The notes: generated by a model not told the origin, from the letters alone. A DNA stretch of 64,000 bases from Echinarachnius parma (GCA_037951105.1 JBAMJV010004309.1:114099-178098); one strand, 5' to 3'; positions 1 to 11,730 are shown, numbered from the stretch's first letter. Made by a program: numbers and translations.

Positions 1-64
1 CGATCTGAATGTATACGCTATCTTTCCTCAGCTTCGCTTCGGAAAGATAGCTACATCCAGATCG
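1..64. repeat. imperfect inverted repeat (hairpin)
   Basis: Arms 1-27 and 41-64 are complementary with few mismatches (both outer ends read CGATCTG on their own strands; both inner ends read CTATCTTTCC). The loop at 28-40 contains GCTTCGC. It may be the end of an element that starts outside the window. No coding content. Confidence 0.7.
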
Positions 65-117
65 CCTTGGAAGTGATAGATTGTCCCATCACCTTCACCA
101 ACGGTAATTATTTGCTT

Positions 118-348
118 ATTGAAGTGTTTTGAGTTTTTGTACTATCCACTGATATAAAGTAAATGCAGTGATTAGTGAATATTACTTTGAATTTCGCTCA
201 TTACTCGGCCATATAACATCAATTTAACGTAAAATGTTCACACATTACTCAGTGGACATATCAGATCACAATAATACATGTTATTAACACTATGTCAGAT
301 TTTGCATATCTCATATCTCATAAACAACAAAATTAATTGATGCCTTAA
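118..348 (+). mobile_element. family 1 MITE, 5'-truncated copy
   Basis: Matches the 3' two thirds of the family 1 repeat: the GAAGTGTT block, then CTCATTACTCGGCCATATAAC, CAGTGGACATATCAGATCAC and a decayed right end closing on TTAA at 345-348. That TTAA is also the left flank of the piggyBac-like MITE that follows. Non-coding. Confidence 0.7.
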
Positions 349-1129
349 CCCTAAAAAGGCCGGGATATTTGAGGTCTGCAGCAGCAGGCCGGGGGGGGGG
401 CATTATGGCCCCCCTAAAATCTCGGCCGCGGAGCGGCCGATCGCCGTGAAAATTTGCACGCATGATAAGTGAAGTGTATAGAATACAATGGTAATTTTAA
501 TTTTTTGAAAAATTCATTAATTTGCATATTTATGGTAATTTATGCAAATAATTCATACAATTCATATTTTTACCCATAAATCATATATAATTCATAATTA
601 AACATTGGTTTTCACTACATATATTCTTTAGAGCATTTGAAATTATAATGCGACAAAAAAATTTGGAAGAGCCAGGTTCTTCCTTATGTTTTCTATTGTT
701 TTTATAATTTCTTATGTATTTCTTTGTTTTTTAAAACTTATGTATTGTATTGTTTTTGTTGTTTATTTTATTTCTAACTATAATTTAACTATTTTGAACC
801 CCAAAACAAACATATGAAATATAAACAAGACCAAATAACTAATGATATACCTCTTTTTACGAAAACTGATATTTCCATATGTTAAACATGTTTTGTACAC
901 AAATCACGAAATTGAGCGATTTTCGGGCTGACATGCATAGACAAAAGGTCACGTGACTTCGTAACGGTCGGTCCGATTTTCAAAATTTTTGTTTTAAAAT
1001 ATGCGCAAGACCCAAAAGAAAAAAGTCACCAAGCAGCGGCGCGTCATCTTACCGCGTTTTTGAGAGATAAAAAAAAAATCGCGGAGGGGGGGGGGGGGGC
1101 ATTATGCCCCCCCCCCGGCCTTATTAGGG
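349..1129. mobile_element. piggyBac-like MITE with TTAA target duplication
   Basis: Both sides carry TTAA (345-348 and 1130-1133). The inner termini are inverted: left CCCTAAAAAGGCCGGG, right complement CCCTAATAAGGCCGGG. PiggyBac elements are known for TTAA duplications and for termini starting CCY, so that assignment is plausible. The 781 bp carry no transposase. Near each end is a G tract (391-400, 1086-1099), the right one facing a C tract (1107-1116). A perfect 7-bp stem with a GGA triloop lies at 423-439. It sits between two family 1 copies. Confidence 0.75.
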
Positions 1130-1506
1130 TTAAAAGAATCTATATAGGAACATTGACATATTCCTCAAAATTTACTTGGAACTCTTATAGCGGTTATCAC
1201 ATACCTCATTGCATTTGTATTGCCAATAAAAGCATGGGACATTTTTCGGTTGTCCACATTTCTCTTCCATTACAAGGATATGTATGATTGAAGTGTCCAG
1301 ATTTATTATTATCTACTGGATAATTATATTCGGGTACAACGTAAGTGCATCGAGTTTATAACAAATATCACTTTACAGTTTCGCTCATTACTCGGTCATA
1401 TATTGTCACACATCACTCAGTGGACATATCATCAGCTCACATAAATACACATTACAAACCATTTGCCAGTTTTGCAGATGTCACAAGAGTTACTAGATCC
1501 TTTTAA
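1130..1506 (+). mobile_element. family 1 MITE, near full length
   Basis: Starts at TTAA (1130-1133) with a diverged left end, runs through the shared blocks (GGAACTC, AAAGCATGGGACA, GATTGAAGTGTCCAGAT, CTCATTACTCGG, CAGTGGACATATCA) and ends GTTACTAGATCC followed by TTAA at 1503-1506. The 75-codon open frame overlapping it is not conserved between copies and is not a gene. Confidence 0.85.
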
Positions 1507-2485
1507 AGGTGCAGAAAAATAAACCTGTTATCCTATTGTACAACATTGTCTAATTATTTTGCTTTATTTTTGTGTTTTATCGCACTTGAACAAAACAAAA
1601 TAAAGGAAAACGTGCAAGGAGAAGACCCGGGAGAAAGGAATCGATGAAGGACAAGGTCGCTTTTGAAAGAGGGATAACGTCGATGCTAAACGATGCAAAG
1701 CAATTATCCAAAGTATGTTCTAGAAGCGCTCAAACATAACTTGCTTCCGATAGGGATCCCGCAAAGTGCATGTTTTGCATAAACACGACAGATTACGGTA
1801 TTTTTAAGTGATTTTCTTTCCTTTCTTGTAACAATTTGTAAGTAACTAAATTAACGCACTTAACTAGAAACTGATGCTAGATAAAACGTGCAAGAGCAAG
1901 GTCTTGCAGTATAAACAAATAGAGACACGGATTGTAAATGTGGGATAACGAACATACTATGGAGATAATCTACCGGATAAATGACAATTTCCGGTGAAGA
2001 AATAAACAAACACACCAATCACACGTTTTGATGTATGGCGGATACAAAAACAAACACACGTCGAGTTATTTTGTTAAAATGTCTAGAAACACATACATAA
2101 ATGATATCCCTACGCAGTTGCTTAGGATATAATCGCACGTCGACGTATATGAAAAGAAACAAAAACGCAAATGGAAGACACAGAAAGGACGCTGTATAAT
2201 ATTTTAAAGGGGGACATTACGAATAGCCAGAAGGTGCGCAAAATAAAACATGGTTCCTTATAACATTTTGACATTCTCTTGCTCCATTACTACGATGAAA
2301 ATCAAAAAGATACCTAGCCTATTTTTGTATTTGTTTATCGCAACTGATATGAAATACGTGCGAGAAAAAGTTATAGGACATTATAAAAAAGGGAACGAGT
2401 AAAGAACAAGGTTTGTAAGATGGAGGGGGATTCAAATAAAGCCCGTGGGAGGCCAGCAATGCACGACATAAATATATCAGGGATA
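1507..2485. other. AT-rich DNA without recognised feature
   Basis: No long open frame, RNA gene or clear repeat seen. Several words recur loosely (CGTGCAAGAGCAAGG, AAACGTGCAAGGAGAAG, TACGTGCGAGAAAAAG at about 1610, 1890 and 2355), suggesting a very old degenerate tandem unit of irregular spacing. Confidence 0.4.
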
Positions 2486-2950
2486 TTAAAGGAACCTAGC
2501 AGCTATCTTCACATTTGTATAATTATGGCAAATGGTTTGTTTGTGATCTGATATGTCCAAAAGCAGTTGAGTAACGACAAAGTTATGACAGTTTGAAAAT
2601 TGTTAACCGTTTCCCTAAGAACCCACCAACTGATACAATGTGTATTTCTATAATTTGTTACGTCTACTGAGTGATGTTTTATAATGTCGTGGAAAATGAA
2701 TGTCCTGAATGTCATAGTTATGACCGAGTGATCAGAGCGAAAATTACCAATAAATATTTGCTAACTCATTTTACTGACTGTATATACAGTGAAAAGTATA
2801 GAGAATTTCAATTCCGAAAACTATAAAGCATACACATGTTTATAACGAAATACAGATTTTGAAAACCAAGACACAACCGTAACACGAATACAACACGGTA
2901 TGTGGGAACCGTGAGGTCTAAATAAGTTTTGTGAAATTATAAGATCCATT
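2486..2950 (-). mobile_element. family 1 MITE, diverged copy
   Basis: Reverse-orientation copy beginning TTAA at 2486 and running to about 2950. Recognisable blocks are GATCTGATATGTCC, GACCGAGTGATCAGAGCGAAAA and CGTAACACGAATACAACACGG. It is longer and more diverged than the others; the right end is uncertain by about 20 bp. Confidence 0.7.
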
Positions 2951-2996
2951 TATTACATCATTGGACGGTGTAGGAAAGAGATGCTATCGATTGTAA

Positions 2997-3090
2997 GTTA
3001 CAATTGATGGTAAGTCAGACACTTTGCGCGTTTTAACCAATCAGATTTGCGCATTTAGAACACATGATCTGACTTAAAATTAATTGTAAC
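2997..3090. mobile_element. short hairpin MITE (CCAATCAGATTTG family)
   Basis: Arms 2997-3019 and 3068-3090 are complementary (GTTACAATTGATGGTAAGTC against GACTTAAAATTAATTGTAAC, a few mismatches). The core contains ACCAATCAGATTTGCGCATT, shared with hairpins at 20168-20287 and 40010-40094. No coding content. Confidence 0.65.
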
Positions 3091-3556
3091 AGGGCCCACA
3101 TCTTGCAGTGCGGCGGAGTTGGCTACAAGGATGAAGACCTTGCCCTTGTAAGCGAGACGGCCATTGCAGCAATCGCAGGAAGGAAGGATTGAATTTAGAA
3201 ACTTTCATCTCGACCTGAGCAGACACGAACGAACGATTATATCCCTTTAATTATCGTGTTTGATTCAATAACGAGAACATCACGTGACAATATAATTCCA
3301 TTCGGCCGTCATTATTGTCGATTACATAGATGTATATTAATAAGTTGAATTAATCTGAGTGAGTTGATAAAATCATTATACAGACTAATGACATTTCGCC
3401 CTCGGCAGATCAATTGGAAACATTTGGAAAACAAAATGTGCAATTAATCAGTAGAAATGGATTTTCAGGGACATTGTGTGGGTGAAGAAAATGACATGAT
3501 AATCAATAACCGTTAACACAAGGAAGTTTCTCGCTGATCATGACTTAAATGGAACA

Positions 3557-3941
3557 GTGAAGGGATCTAGTAACTTTGTTGACAAGTGCAAAAAGTGATG
3601 CGTGATTAATACAAAATGTGTATTGGGGTGATCTAATATTTCCGGAAAGTAATGTGTGAAATTTCAAGTTAATTGGATGTTATATGGCCGATAAATGAGC
3701 GAAAATACAAAGTGATATTCACTTTATACTCATTGCACTTACTTTGTACGCGGCTGAAATGGTCCCGTAGATAATTACATATCCGAACACTTCAATCGTA
3801 AATATCTTTTGAACGAAATGGAAATTTAAAAACCGAAACCTGTCCCATGCTTTTATTGTTAATACGAATAAAACAAGATATGAGGGAACCGCTATATAGA
3901 ATTCCAATTGGACTTTGAGGATTTGGACAAAGTCCCTTTAA
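3557..3941 (-). mobile_element. family 1 MITE
   Basis: Reverse copy: starts AGGGATCTAGTAACTTTG (outer TTAA decayed to GTGA) and ends with AAAGTCCCTTTAA, TTAA at 3938-3941. All internal family blocks are present. The 62-codon minus frame in it is a by-product of the repeat. Confidence 0.85.
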
Positions 3942-4004
3942 GAGGGTATCGGTCGAAATTAATTATTGGGACTATTTCGAATGTTTAAATGGTAGAAAGA
4001 AATC

Positions 4005-5690
4005 TTAAAGGGATAGTTAATGGAGGGCGCCATCTAGTGTTAACAGCTGCATTTTAAATGAAATCAGCCCTGTAACTTAAAGTATATCCCCTAATGTAGT
4101 ATAAATAAATGTTGTGAATTTTTTTGCTATAATCTTGGAAACATTTTTTAATTTGGTCTTAATACATTACTGATGAGAAAAATTGATGTTTCCATTTTTT
4201 ATTTTTGGTCCCAGGTGCATTTTGGCGATTTTAAAGATAATTAGCTAATTTGCATATTTGTGAAATAAGGTCAGGGGTAATTTTCTATCTAGGAATAGTA
4301 CAATATTGATAAAAACTAGTATTCTAGGGTATTTTGAGGCAAGGATTCCATTTCCGGTGCTCGTTTGTAAGTGCTGTATGGGAAGCACTCTGAAATCCAA
4401 GATGGCTTCCCCTAATTTGCATATTTATGAATATTATTGATTTTCAGTGGCTACAGCCCCTAATAAGCAATAATTCCGGGTTATTATTTGTCAGTTATGT
4501 TCTAAGTATGTATTTAATATACCAAAGATGAGTTGCCATCGTGGCAACCTCTAGCAATGCATATTATTTGCATAATTATGTATTTTACCTAATTTCAATA
4601 TTCCACCAAATCGAGTATATTGGGACCCCGGCAAGTAAAAAAGACAAATAAAAAAACTTTTCCAAGGTTTTGGGGGGCAGCAGATCCATTTTTGATACTT
4701 ATTTACCTGTATCACCATGGCATCCATCTCAAATCCAAGATGACTGCTCCCTAAATTACACATGTTATGATACACGACTATATTATTTCGGTTATATTAA
4801 ATTGATATTATAATGTTTTGACTTTTAATTATTGGAATGAGCAACTAGAATACTTGAATCATAATGTAGTTGTTTGCTTAAAGTAAGCAAATCATACTTT
4901 TATAAATTAAATGCCATTTAAGTAGCAAATAGCATTATTTACTTTAACATGACAATTGCGGCCATCTTGGATTTATGTGGGTTCCCGAGGGGATACAGGT
5001 AAATAAGTATCATGAATGGATTCATTGCCCCCTAAAAACTTGGAAAAGTGGTATTAGTTGTCTTTTTTACTTGCCGGGTTCCTAATATACTCGATTTGGG
5101 GGAATATGCAAATTAGGTAAAATACATAATTATGCAAATAATATGCATTGCTAGAGGTTGCCATGATGACAACTCATCTTTAATATCTTAAATACATACT
5201 TAGAACATAACTGACAAATAATAATCCGGAATTATTGCTTATTAGGGGCTGTAGCCACTGAAAATCAATAATATTCATAAATATGCAAATTAGGGGAAGC
5301 CATCTTGGATTTCAGAGTGTTTCCCATACAGCACTTACAAACGAGCACCGGAAATGGAATCCTTGCCTCAAAATACCCTAGAATAATAGTTTTTATCAAT
5401 ATTGTACTATTCCTAGATAGAAAATGACCCCTGACCTTATTTAACAAATATGCAAATTAGCTAATTATCTTTAAAATCGCCAAAATGCACCCTGGGACCA
5501 AAAATAAAAAATGGAAACATTACTTTTTCGCATCTGTAATGTATTTAGAACAAATTAAAAACTGTTTCCAAGATTATAGCAAAAAAAAATGGCTGCTTTA
5601 CATAACCTGATAGACTATTATCCGTTTATATGTATTTGTGTCCATTCAAGCTTCATTGAATTATAACGCAAGAGGGCGCAGTAATAAAGC
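4005..5690. mobile_element. 1.5 kb foldback element with TTAAAGGG left end
   Basis: A large palindrome. The left arm 4126-4763 is mirrored by 4950-5580 around a loop of about 190 bp. Mirrored landmarks include CTATAATCTTGGAAAC, GGTGCTCGTTTGTAAGTGCT and TGGCTACAGCCCCTAATAAG. The left outer end is TTAA (4005-4008) followed by AGGGATAGTTAATGGAGGGC. The right outer end keeps an AGAGGGCGC block near 5672 but no matching CCCTTTAA, so it looks truncated. There is no transposase. The small frames 4551-4775 and 5265-5447 lie in the arms and are not genes. Confidence 0.8.
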
Positions 5691-5843
5691 TACTTTCTTA
5701 TATTTGTCACAAAATAATATGCAACGTTTACAAAATAATGCTTTGCTAAATTGCACGTCCTGAATAAAAGTCAACGGCCACAAGGTTTCTTAAAAGGACA
5801 TTTGTAATACATATACTATGTTTCTGGACGGATTGAGAGTTAA

Positions 5844-6097
5844 GCCCTTGTCACATATCACCGTATAGCGTTAAAGGACGCCAGACGGAGAGCCACATTT
5901 TCAATCGGCTCTTCACCGTTCGTATGCCTTTCTTAATCCGTCCGTCCGTTTCTCGTTCGGCAAACGCATTCCGTGTCAGGCGATGTATGTTGTTTCTCTA
6001 CGGCGGAATGTTTTGTGCACCACCGGATAATTTGATTTCGCAAATTATCTATCCGTCGGGCATCCGTTTGTGATATCCGGTGATATGTGACAACACC
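5844..6097. mobile_element. 254 bp MITE flanked by TTAA
   Basis: TTAA at 5840-5843 and 6098-6101 flank inverted termini GCCCTTGTCACATATCACCG (left) and GGTGTTGTCACATATCACCG (complement of the right). Further complementary words lie inside (GGATATCAC). It contains no protein frame. TTAA targeting is known for piggyBac and Kolobok groups; the superfamily cannot be decided from the ends alone. Confidence 0.8.
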
Positions 6098-6101
6098 TTA
6101 A

Positions 6102-7613
6102 ATTGCTACATTAACGGAGAATTCCTGACGGTTTTTAAACAAATACAGTATATTGGAAATAAATCTAGGGATGTGCTTGAATATTTTCAGGATTTGACTC
6201 ACTTTGGTTGATTTCTAAGAGATTTTTCTAATGTCATTAACTCTGAGGAAATATTTAAATTTACCGCGCACAATCATGAGACCCTTACGTAGCACCCTCA
6301 TTTTGCTCAATTTCTTGAGTAGGCTTGAATCCGGTGCCACTGCATTGTGATCACTGCATGTGTCATTCATAATAGCCGGTCATGCAGAGCCAGCAAATTC
6401 AATAACTTCTTTGTGTCTATTCAAATTCCAATGAAAGCCAAACGTGTTACAATATCGGGCAGGCAAGTATTTTCAAACGGCTCAATAATGCAGTAATGCT
6501 CAAAGGCACGGTCAGTGGCGCAGCGTGGACTAAACTATTCATGATCGAGCATTGTATTGGTCCGATCAAAAGAACACATTCGCTGCAGTGTAAAAACATA
6601 GATAGGCGCATAGTGAGGGTCGTACGTCACAAATTGGTGCATTGTGGGATAGAACAAGCTCGCTTGCGAATTTGTGTCATTAGAATTTCAAAACCAATTA
6701 TAAGAACCCACAATCATACTTTTTTCATACAAAATTGTGTTTATTGACCTAGAATATCTGTCTTTCAATCATTAGAAGCTTGAAATCGTATGGAAGTCCA
6801 CTTTAAGCATGTTTCCTAGAGCAGTCCGTGTCTTTAGCACACCCCTAAGCATGCAAAACTGTCTCAGCTCGTTTGTTAACTCATTTCCGGGGAGCGGCAT
6901 TACCCCCATTCTGATTTTGGCACCGCCCCTGCAATATGCTGCAAACGAGGGACACACCTGCACACTGCACTTTGCACGCGCGGACCACCATTACGTCACA
7001 CGGTGTACCACCAGCACATGACACGGCACAGCACGGCGCTTACGATTTTAGAAGATTAGTTACTCTTCAAGGTTCACCTATAGGTTCAAGATTGTAACCC
7101 ATTTTGTTCCCACCAATATAATATAACATCACATACAAATGTCTCACAGTTGGTTGACTGGTTGACTAGAGGTGCCCAAAGGATGCAAACCTTGTAAGTG
7201 GGGCACATTTGTATAGGGTTCATTCTGTAATGTACCATTTACAATTTATTATTAATGAACAATGCATGAAATGAACAATGTTATCCTTGGCCATGTATTG
7301 ACAAGAAATGCAATTGTTTGTAATGGTGACTACACAAACATAATAATTGATTCAAAGCACGATGTTAAATAAATAAACGCGGTTTTGCATGTGATATAGA
7401 TTGTCATCTTCTATTCAAATAATGATGATATTTATTGTCATACGGCTCTCTTTCATCAACAATAAAAGAAGAGCTTACTGGCCGTTGTAAAATATAAAAC
7501 AGACAATGAAACAGCATGACAATTTCGGTAAAGATCTTCTTGAGTATTGATTCTTTCGAACATTTTAGTTGTCAGGTTTTTGCTTGGTTTTGAATCCATG
7601 TGAAAGTAATATT
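6102..7613. other. unique AT-rich DNA, possible hAT-like end at 6513
   Basis: No convincing gene. CAGTGGCGCAGCG at 6513 resembles a hAT-type terminus, but no partner end was found. Open frames of 60-83 codons at 6496-7021 overlap on both strands and match nothing I recognise. Confidence 0.35.
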
Positions 7614-7633
7614 AGTCTATCTATCTATCTATA

Positions 7634-7684
<51 letters not shown>

Positions 7685-7705
7685 ATATCTATCTATCTAT
7701 CTATA

Positions 7706-7771
<66 letters not shown>

Positions 7772-7828
7772 CCTATCTATATACTTATATATCTATCTAT
7801 TTATCTATCTATTTATACATCTATCTAG
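7614..7828. repeat. (TATC)n microsatellite
   Basis: About 215 bp of CTAT/TATC tetranucleotides with scattered ATAT, ACCT and TTAT interruptions. It produces long Ser-Ile-Tyr-Leu frames in two phases (up to 179 codons), which are translation artefacts of the repeat. Confidence 0.97.
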
Positions 7829-8412
7829 CCTATGTATCTCAACGGCCTCTTCACCACCATTCCATCTTCTTCTTTCTTGTGCTTGTCGCATCCATGTAAC
7901 ACCGCCAAATTATTTGATGTCATCCATCCAACATCTACTCTGTCTGCCTCTTCGTCTGGTTTGTGTTCTTGGTGTCCAATTAGTTATATTATGTGTCCAT
8001 CTATTATCTTTACATCTTGCAAGGTGTCCTGCCCATCTCCATCTCTTTGTTTTCATTTCCTGTATGATATCCCTGGCATTTGTTTCTTTCTTAAGTCCTC
8101 ATTTCTGACCTTGTCTCTTCTTGTAACTCCTACCATAATCCTCTCCATTGTTCTTTCTGTGACTCTAAGCTTCTTTTCTTAGTAAGGACATTGAATAAGA
8201 ATTACTTCCCTCAAAGTGATACCTTATTGTGAAGTTATGATTTCAAAAATGGTTTTGTCCTCGTCTCGAGGCATCGAGACGCTCAGACAATAATCTGACT
8301 CCGGGATCCAATATCTAACCGAACCAGGCAAGAGACCGATACAGACTGTTCAAAACATTGACCGGGCAAGGACCATCAGCTTCATAGGTCCACACCACAC
8401 CGCATAACACAA

Positions 8413-8577
8413 GGGCCCCGTTTCATAAAACTTTTTCAATTGTTGTCAGTGTCCATGTATGGTAACTACTATGGCAACAGCCAATCAGCATCAAGCATTT
8501 TAGCTGTTGCAATGTTAGTTACAATAATTGGACACTTTCTACGACAATTGGAAAAGTTTTGTATGAAACATGGCTCT
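8413..8577. mobile_element. hairpin MITE with GGGCCCCGTTTCATAAAA ends
   Basis: The left arm (GGGCCCCGTTTCATAAAACT, then CAATTGTTGTCAGTGTCC) pairs with the right arm at about 8529-8577 (GGACACTTTCTACGACAATT, then GTTTTGTATGAAACATGGCTC). The middle has a CCAATCAG word like the short hairpin family. The 77-codon frame spanning it is not a gene. Confidence 0.75.
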
Positions 8578-9508
8578 GTACTAATCGCCCTCACACACAT
8601 AAACATAGCCGAACTCAGTTTCTACTCATGCATGCATATCTTTGATATTTACTGCATTTCATATTTTGATTGATTATGTTAATTGTACAATGACGATACT
8701 TGTACAATATAATTATTTTGATTAAAAATGCAAATATGAATTTTCTTTTAAATAAACAATTTAAAATGTTCACTCGAACACTGATGTATCAGTTCTTCAT
8801 GATACATGCATTTTTACTTGTTGAAATATTGGCTAACTAACTGAAAATGTAATGTTTTAATCAGATATTATATAAATTTATTAAGAAATGTCATAAACAT
8901 ATAATAACAGCATGATAATTGTGATAACATCTTCTGCGTATATTATTCTGCAATGTCGCCCCCGTAGCAGACATCGCATGTATAGCGAACCTTTTATTGG
9001 CGCTCAATAATATATATTTTTCTATAAGAATACATATATTTGTATATAATTAACGATGACCTCCATCAGCATAATTGCAATTACGAGCTTCCCAATACAA
9101 TATTCATAAGAGAACTATATTTGTTACTTATTTAATCTGACCTCCATTAAAATCATGTCGTGCTTCCCTCTGAGACTATTGATATAATTTTACAGACAAA
9201 AAGAAAACAAATATACATGTATCTAATTCAGTATTCCTTTTTATTTTAAGCATACATTACGTATATTTACTACAAGGGCATTAACAAAATGCACGAGAAA
9301 GATTTTTAGTATGTTAACATGTTTAGCTTTGTTTCATATTTATATTAAAAAAACAACAGTTGAACGGAGCAAAGTCAGCCGAGAGAAATTCGATTGATTG
9401 TCATTAGTGAGTATAAATATATAATACTGTTATATCTATACTATCCAAAGGGCAACCATCATTTGGTTCATGAAGTGCCATAGGGCAAAAAACAGAAAGG
9501 AGGCGGGG
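8578..9508. other. AT-rich DNA without recognised feature
   Basis: No open frame of note and no dispersed repeat identified. The right edge enters a G19 tract at 9510-9528. Confidence 0.4.
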
Positions 9509-9509
9509 T

Positions 9510-9528
9510 GGGGGGGGGGGGGGGGGGG
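9510..9528 (+). repeat. poly-G tract (G19)
   Basis: Nineteen consecutive G preceded by GGCGGGGT. One of about twenty G or C homopolymers of at least 10 bp in this AT-rich window. Confidence 0.95.
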
Positions 9529-9737
9529 TGAGGCAGCAACCGCCCAAGAGTACAGAACAAAGGGAATATTCATGCATATTCTTTGCATATTCAAGCTATT
9601 TTCATATATTGTTAGGGCAAAAAGCTCGCGGTGTCAGACAACAATATGACAATAGCGTGTTTTTATTTGTAGGGAAGACACACTATATTCAACTTTGTAC
9701 AAGCTCATGTTCAACTTTTGCACGTAAACCAATGGTC

Positions 9738-9955
9738 ACGTGCATGACGCCCAGCGCAGACAGAGCCGAGCCGACTCGACCCGATCAGCCTGGTTTTCAG
9801 TCGGATCGGCTCTATGTGCATTGCCCCATGACTCCGATTTCGCCAGTCAAAAGCCAGTCGGAAGCCAGTTGGGCCCGTTTCAACATGTTGAATCGGCAAC
9901 AACTGAGCGAAACCGACTCTGCCAGTCGGATCGGGTCGAGACAACAGCTGAAAGT
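9738..9955 (+). repeat. GC-rich dispersed repeat with AACATGTT core
   Basis: Contains repeated CAGTCGG/GATCGG words and a TTCAACATGTTGAATCGG core. An inverted relative lies at 46340-46535 (CGATTCAACATGTTGACTCG) and a fragment at 16610-16720. Frames on both strands are open (72-150 codons) because of the GC-rich repeat structure; I see no protein family in them. Confidence 0.6.
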
Positions 9956-10172
9956 TAATTCCGAAAGCGTTTTGTACTGAGATTATAACTCTAATTTTGT
10001 TAGAATTGTATACGGTGTCCATTATAATTCAACTCTATTGAACATAATTTTCAAGGACATCCAAGTCATATGGATTAGGTATCCCCGCACTTAAGACATT
10101 GAAAACAACGAAAGTCAAGCTTAAAGACGAAATGTCAAATTAAAGTGAATCACACACGCATTGGGCTCGTGC

Positions 10173-10726
10173 TTAAAGGGACATTTCCCCCGACATATAA
10201 TCACCTTTGATTATGTTCTCTAAACGTTAAAACACAATTTCATGCAAAAACGACCAACATTGGCCTTTTGAGCAAGGGATGAGCATCATTCAAAGTCACT
10301 CGCTGTACGGGATAATCCCATTCATCGCGAACACCATGGAGGCTGCCATTGGTGTTTATGAAACTCGGATCGCTCTATGATGTGATGTCAAACCCGAACT
10401 ACTCTTTTTGTTGGCTCACGTTTGGCCTTGTGTTTGTGCACAAACCCCGCGAGCTGCGAGAGCTAACAAAAAGAGGCGGAGCTTGTTTGTTCGGGTTTAA
10501 CGTAGCATTTCGGCGCGAACAATTAAAAATCCGGGTTTCAAAAAATATAATGGCAACCTCCACGCTATACGCGATGAATGGGATTAGCCCATACAGCGAT
10601 TGACTTTGAATGATGCCCCTCCTTTGTTCAGAGGGCAAACATTGGACATATTTGCATGAAAATATGTTTTAATGTGTAGAGAAATTAATCAAAGGTAAAT
10701 AGATGATGGGGAAACTTTCCCTTTAA
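10173..10726. mobile_element. foldback MITE with TTAAAGGGA ends
   Basis: A 554 bp palindrome: TTAA at 10173-10176 and 10723-10726, ends TTAAAGGGACATTTCCCC and (complement) TTTAAAGGGAAAGTTTCCCC. The arms mirror each other (CACCTTTGATTA, CATGCAAA, AACAAAAAGAG, TTCGGGTTT), with the centre near 10440. Two opposed open frames (10349-10603, 10399-10638) arise from the palindrome and are not genes. Its right TTAA is also the left end of the next family 1 copy. Confidence 0.85.
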
Positions 10727-11110
10727 AGGGACTTAGTAACATTGTCCAAATCCTCAAAATCCAATTGGAGTTCTAGCGGTTTCCTCATACCTTGTTACAT
10801 TTGTATTAACAATAAAGCATGGGACAGATTTCTGTTTTTCAAATTTCCCTTTCGCTAAAAAGATATTTACGATAGAAGAAGTGTTCAGATGTTAAATTAT
10901 CCACTGGACCGCGAAAACAGTGTACAAAGTGACTGCAATGAGTTAGTGAATGTCACTTTGCATTTTTGCTCATTACTCGGCCATATAACATCCATTTAAC
11001 TTGAAATTTTCACACAACACCCAGTGGACATATCAGATAACAACAATATACATTGTATCAACCACTCGTCACTTTTTGCACATGTCAACAAAGTTACTAA
11101 ATCCCTTTAA
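10723..11110 (+). mobile_element. family 1 MITE, full length
   Basis: Well preserved: TTAAAGGGACTTAGTAAC at the left (TTAA 10723-10726), complement of TTAAAGGGATTTAGTAAC at the right (TTAA 11107-11110). It begins at the TTAA that ends the neighbouring foldback, giving the junction CCCTTTAAAGGG. Confidence 0.9.
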
Positions 11111-11686
11111 TGCATGGCAGAATAAAACAACAAACGGTATATGTTACTCTTTTGAAGCGATTTTCATTTTGTTCAATATTTAAGAAGTTCATGATTTTTG
11201 TATTGCATATTTATATCCATTATTTTTCTTGTTGCGAAAAAGGGTTCAATATACTGTATAAATATTTTATGGCGGAAATCGTCGTTTCTACATGTATAAC
11301 TCGTCCACTTCATAAAATTATTGTGTTTTTGCAGTGGATTTCTTCTTCATCATTGTGATAAGGTATAGAAGAAGGATTTGAGCGTCCAAACATTCACCAA
11401 CATTCACAATTTAATGCACAATTGTAGTATAGACTATAGAGTAACTAGTGGCCAGGCGCATAAATAAACGTCGCTCACGCACGGTATATATACAAACAAA
11501 TGCGTGATTTACTCATCGATCAGTTTCCCGTGATCGGATTTAGAGCGCAATATGGGTCTAGACGACAAAAAAATTGGATAGATGAATCAAGCATGAGATG
11601 TTCCAACAAAATATTGAGAAAGCAGCTTTGTTGTCCACCAAGACTTCACCAATCATATATATATATATATATATAATTGCAAGGAG

Positions 11687-11730
11687 TAATCATAAATGAT
11701 TGAGAAGGAAGAATAATAGTAGGCGTAGCT
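11687..11730. mobile_element. left part of hairpin MITE interrupted by LINE
   Basis: TAATCATAAATGATTGAGAA and the following GGAAGAATAATAG/GCGTAGCT match an arm of the intact hairpin MITE at 56710-56875. The missing continuation (CAATGTTCCTCC, CCAAATGAAAA) is found at 16425-16464, on the far side of the LINE. This marks the insertion site. Confidence 0.6.

Noticed and set aside
7569..8182. Open frames of up to 179 codons across the TATC tract
   Set aside because: Translation of a tetranucleotide repeat in several phases; the non-repeat extension has no recognisable domain.
9528..10022. Overlapping frames of 72-150 codons on both strands
   Set aside because: GC-rich dispersed repeat without stops in several frames; no protein family features and a poly-G upstream.
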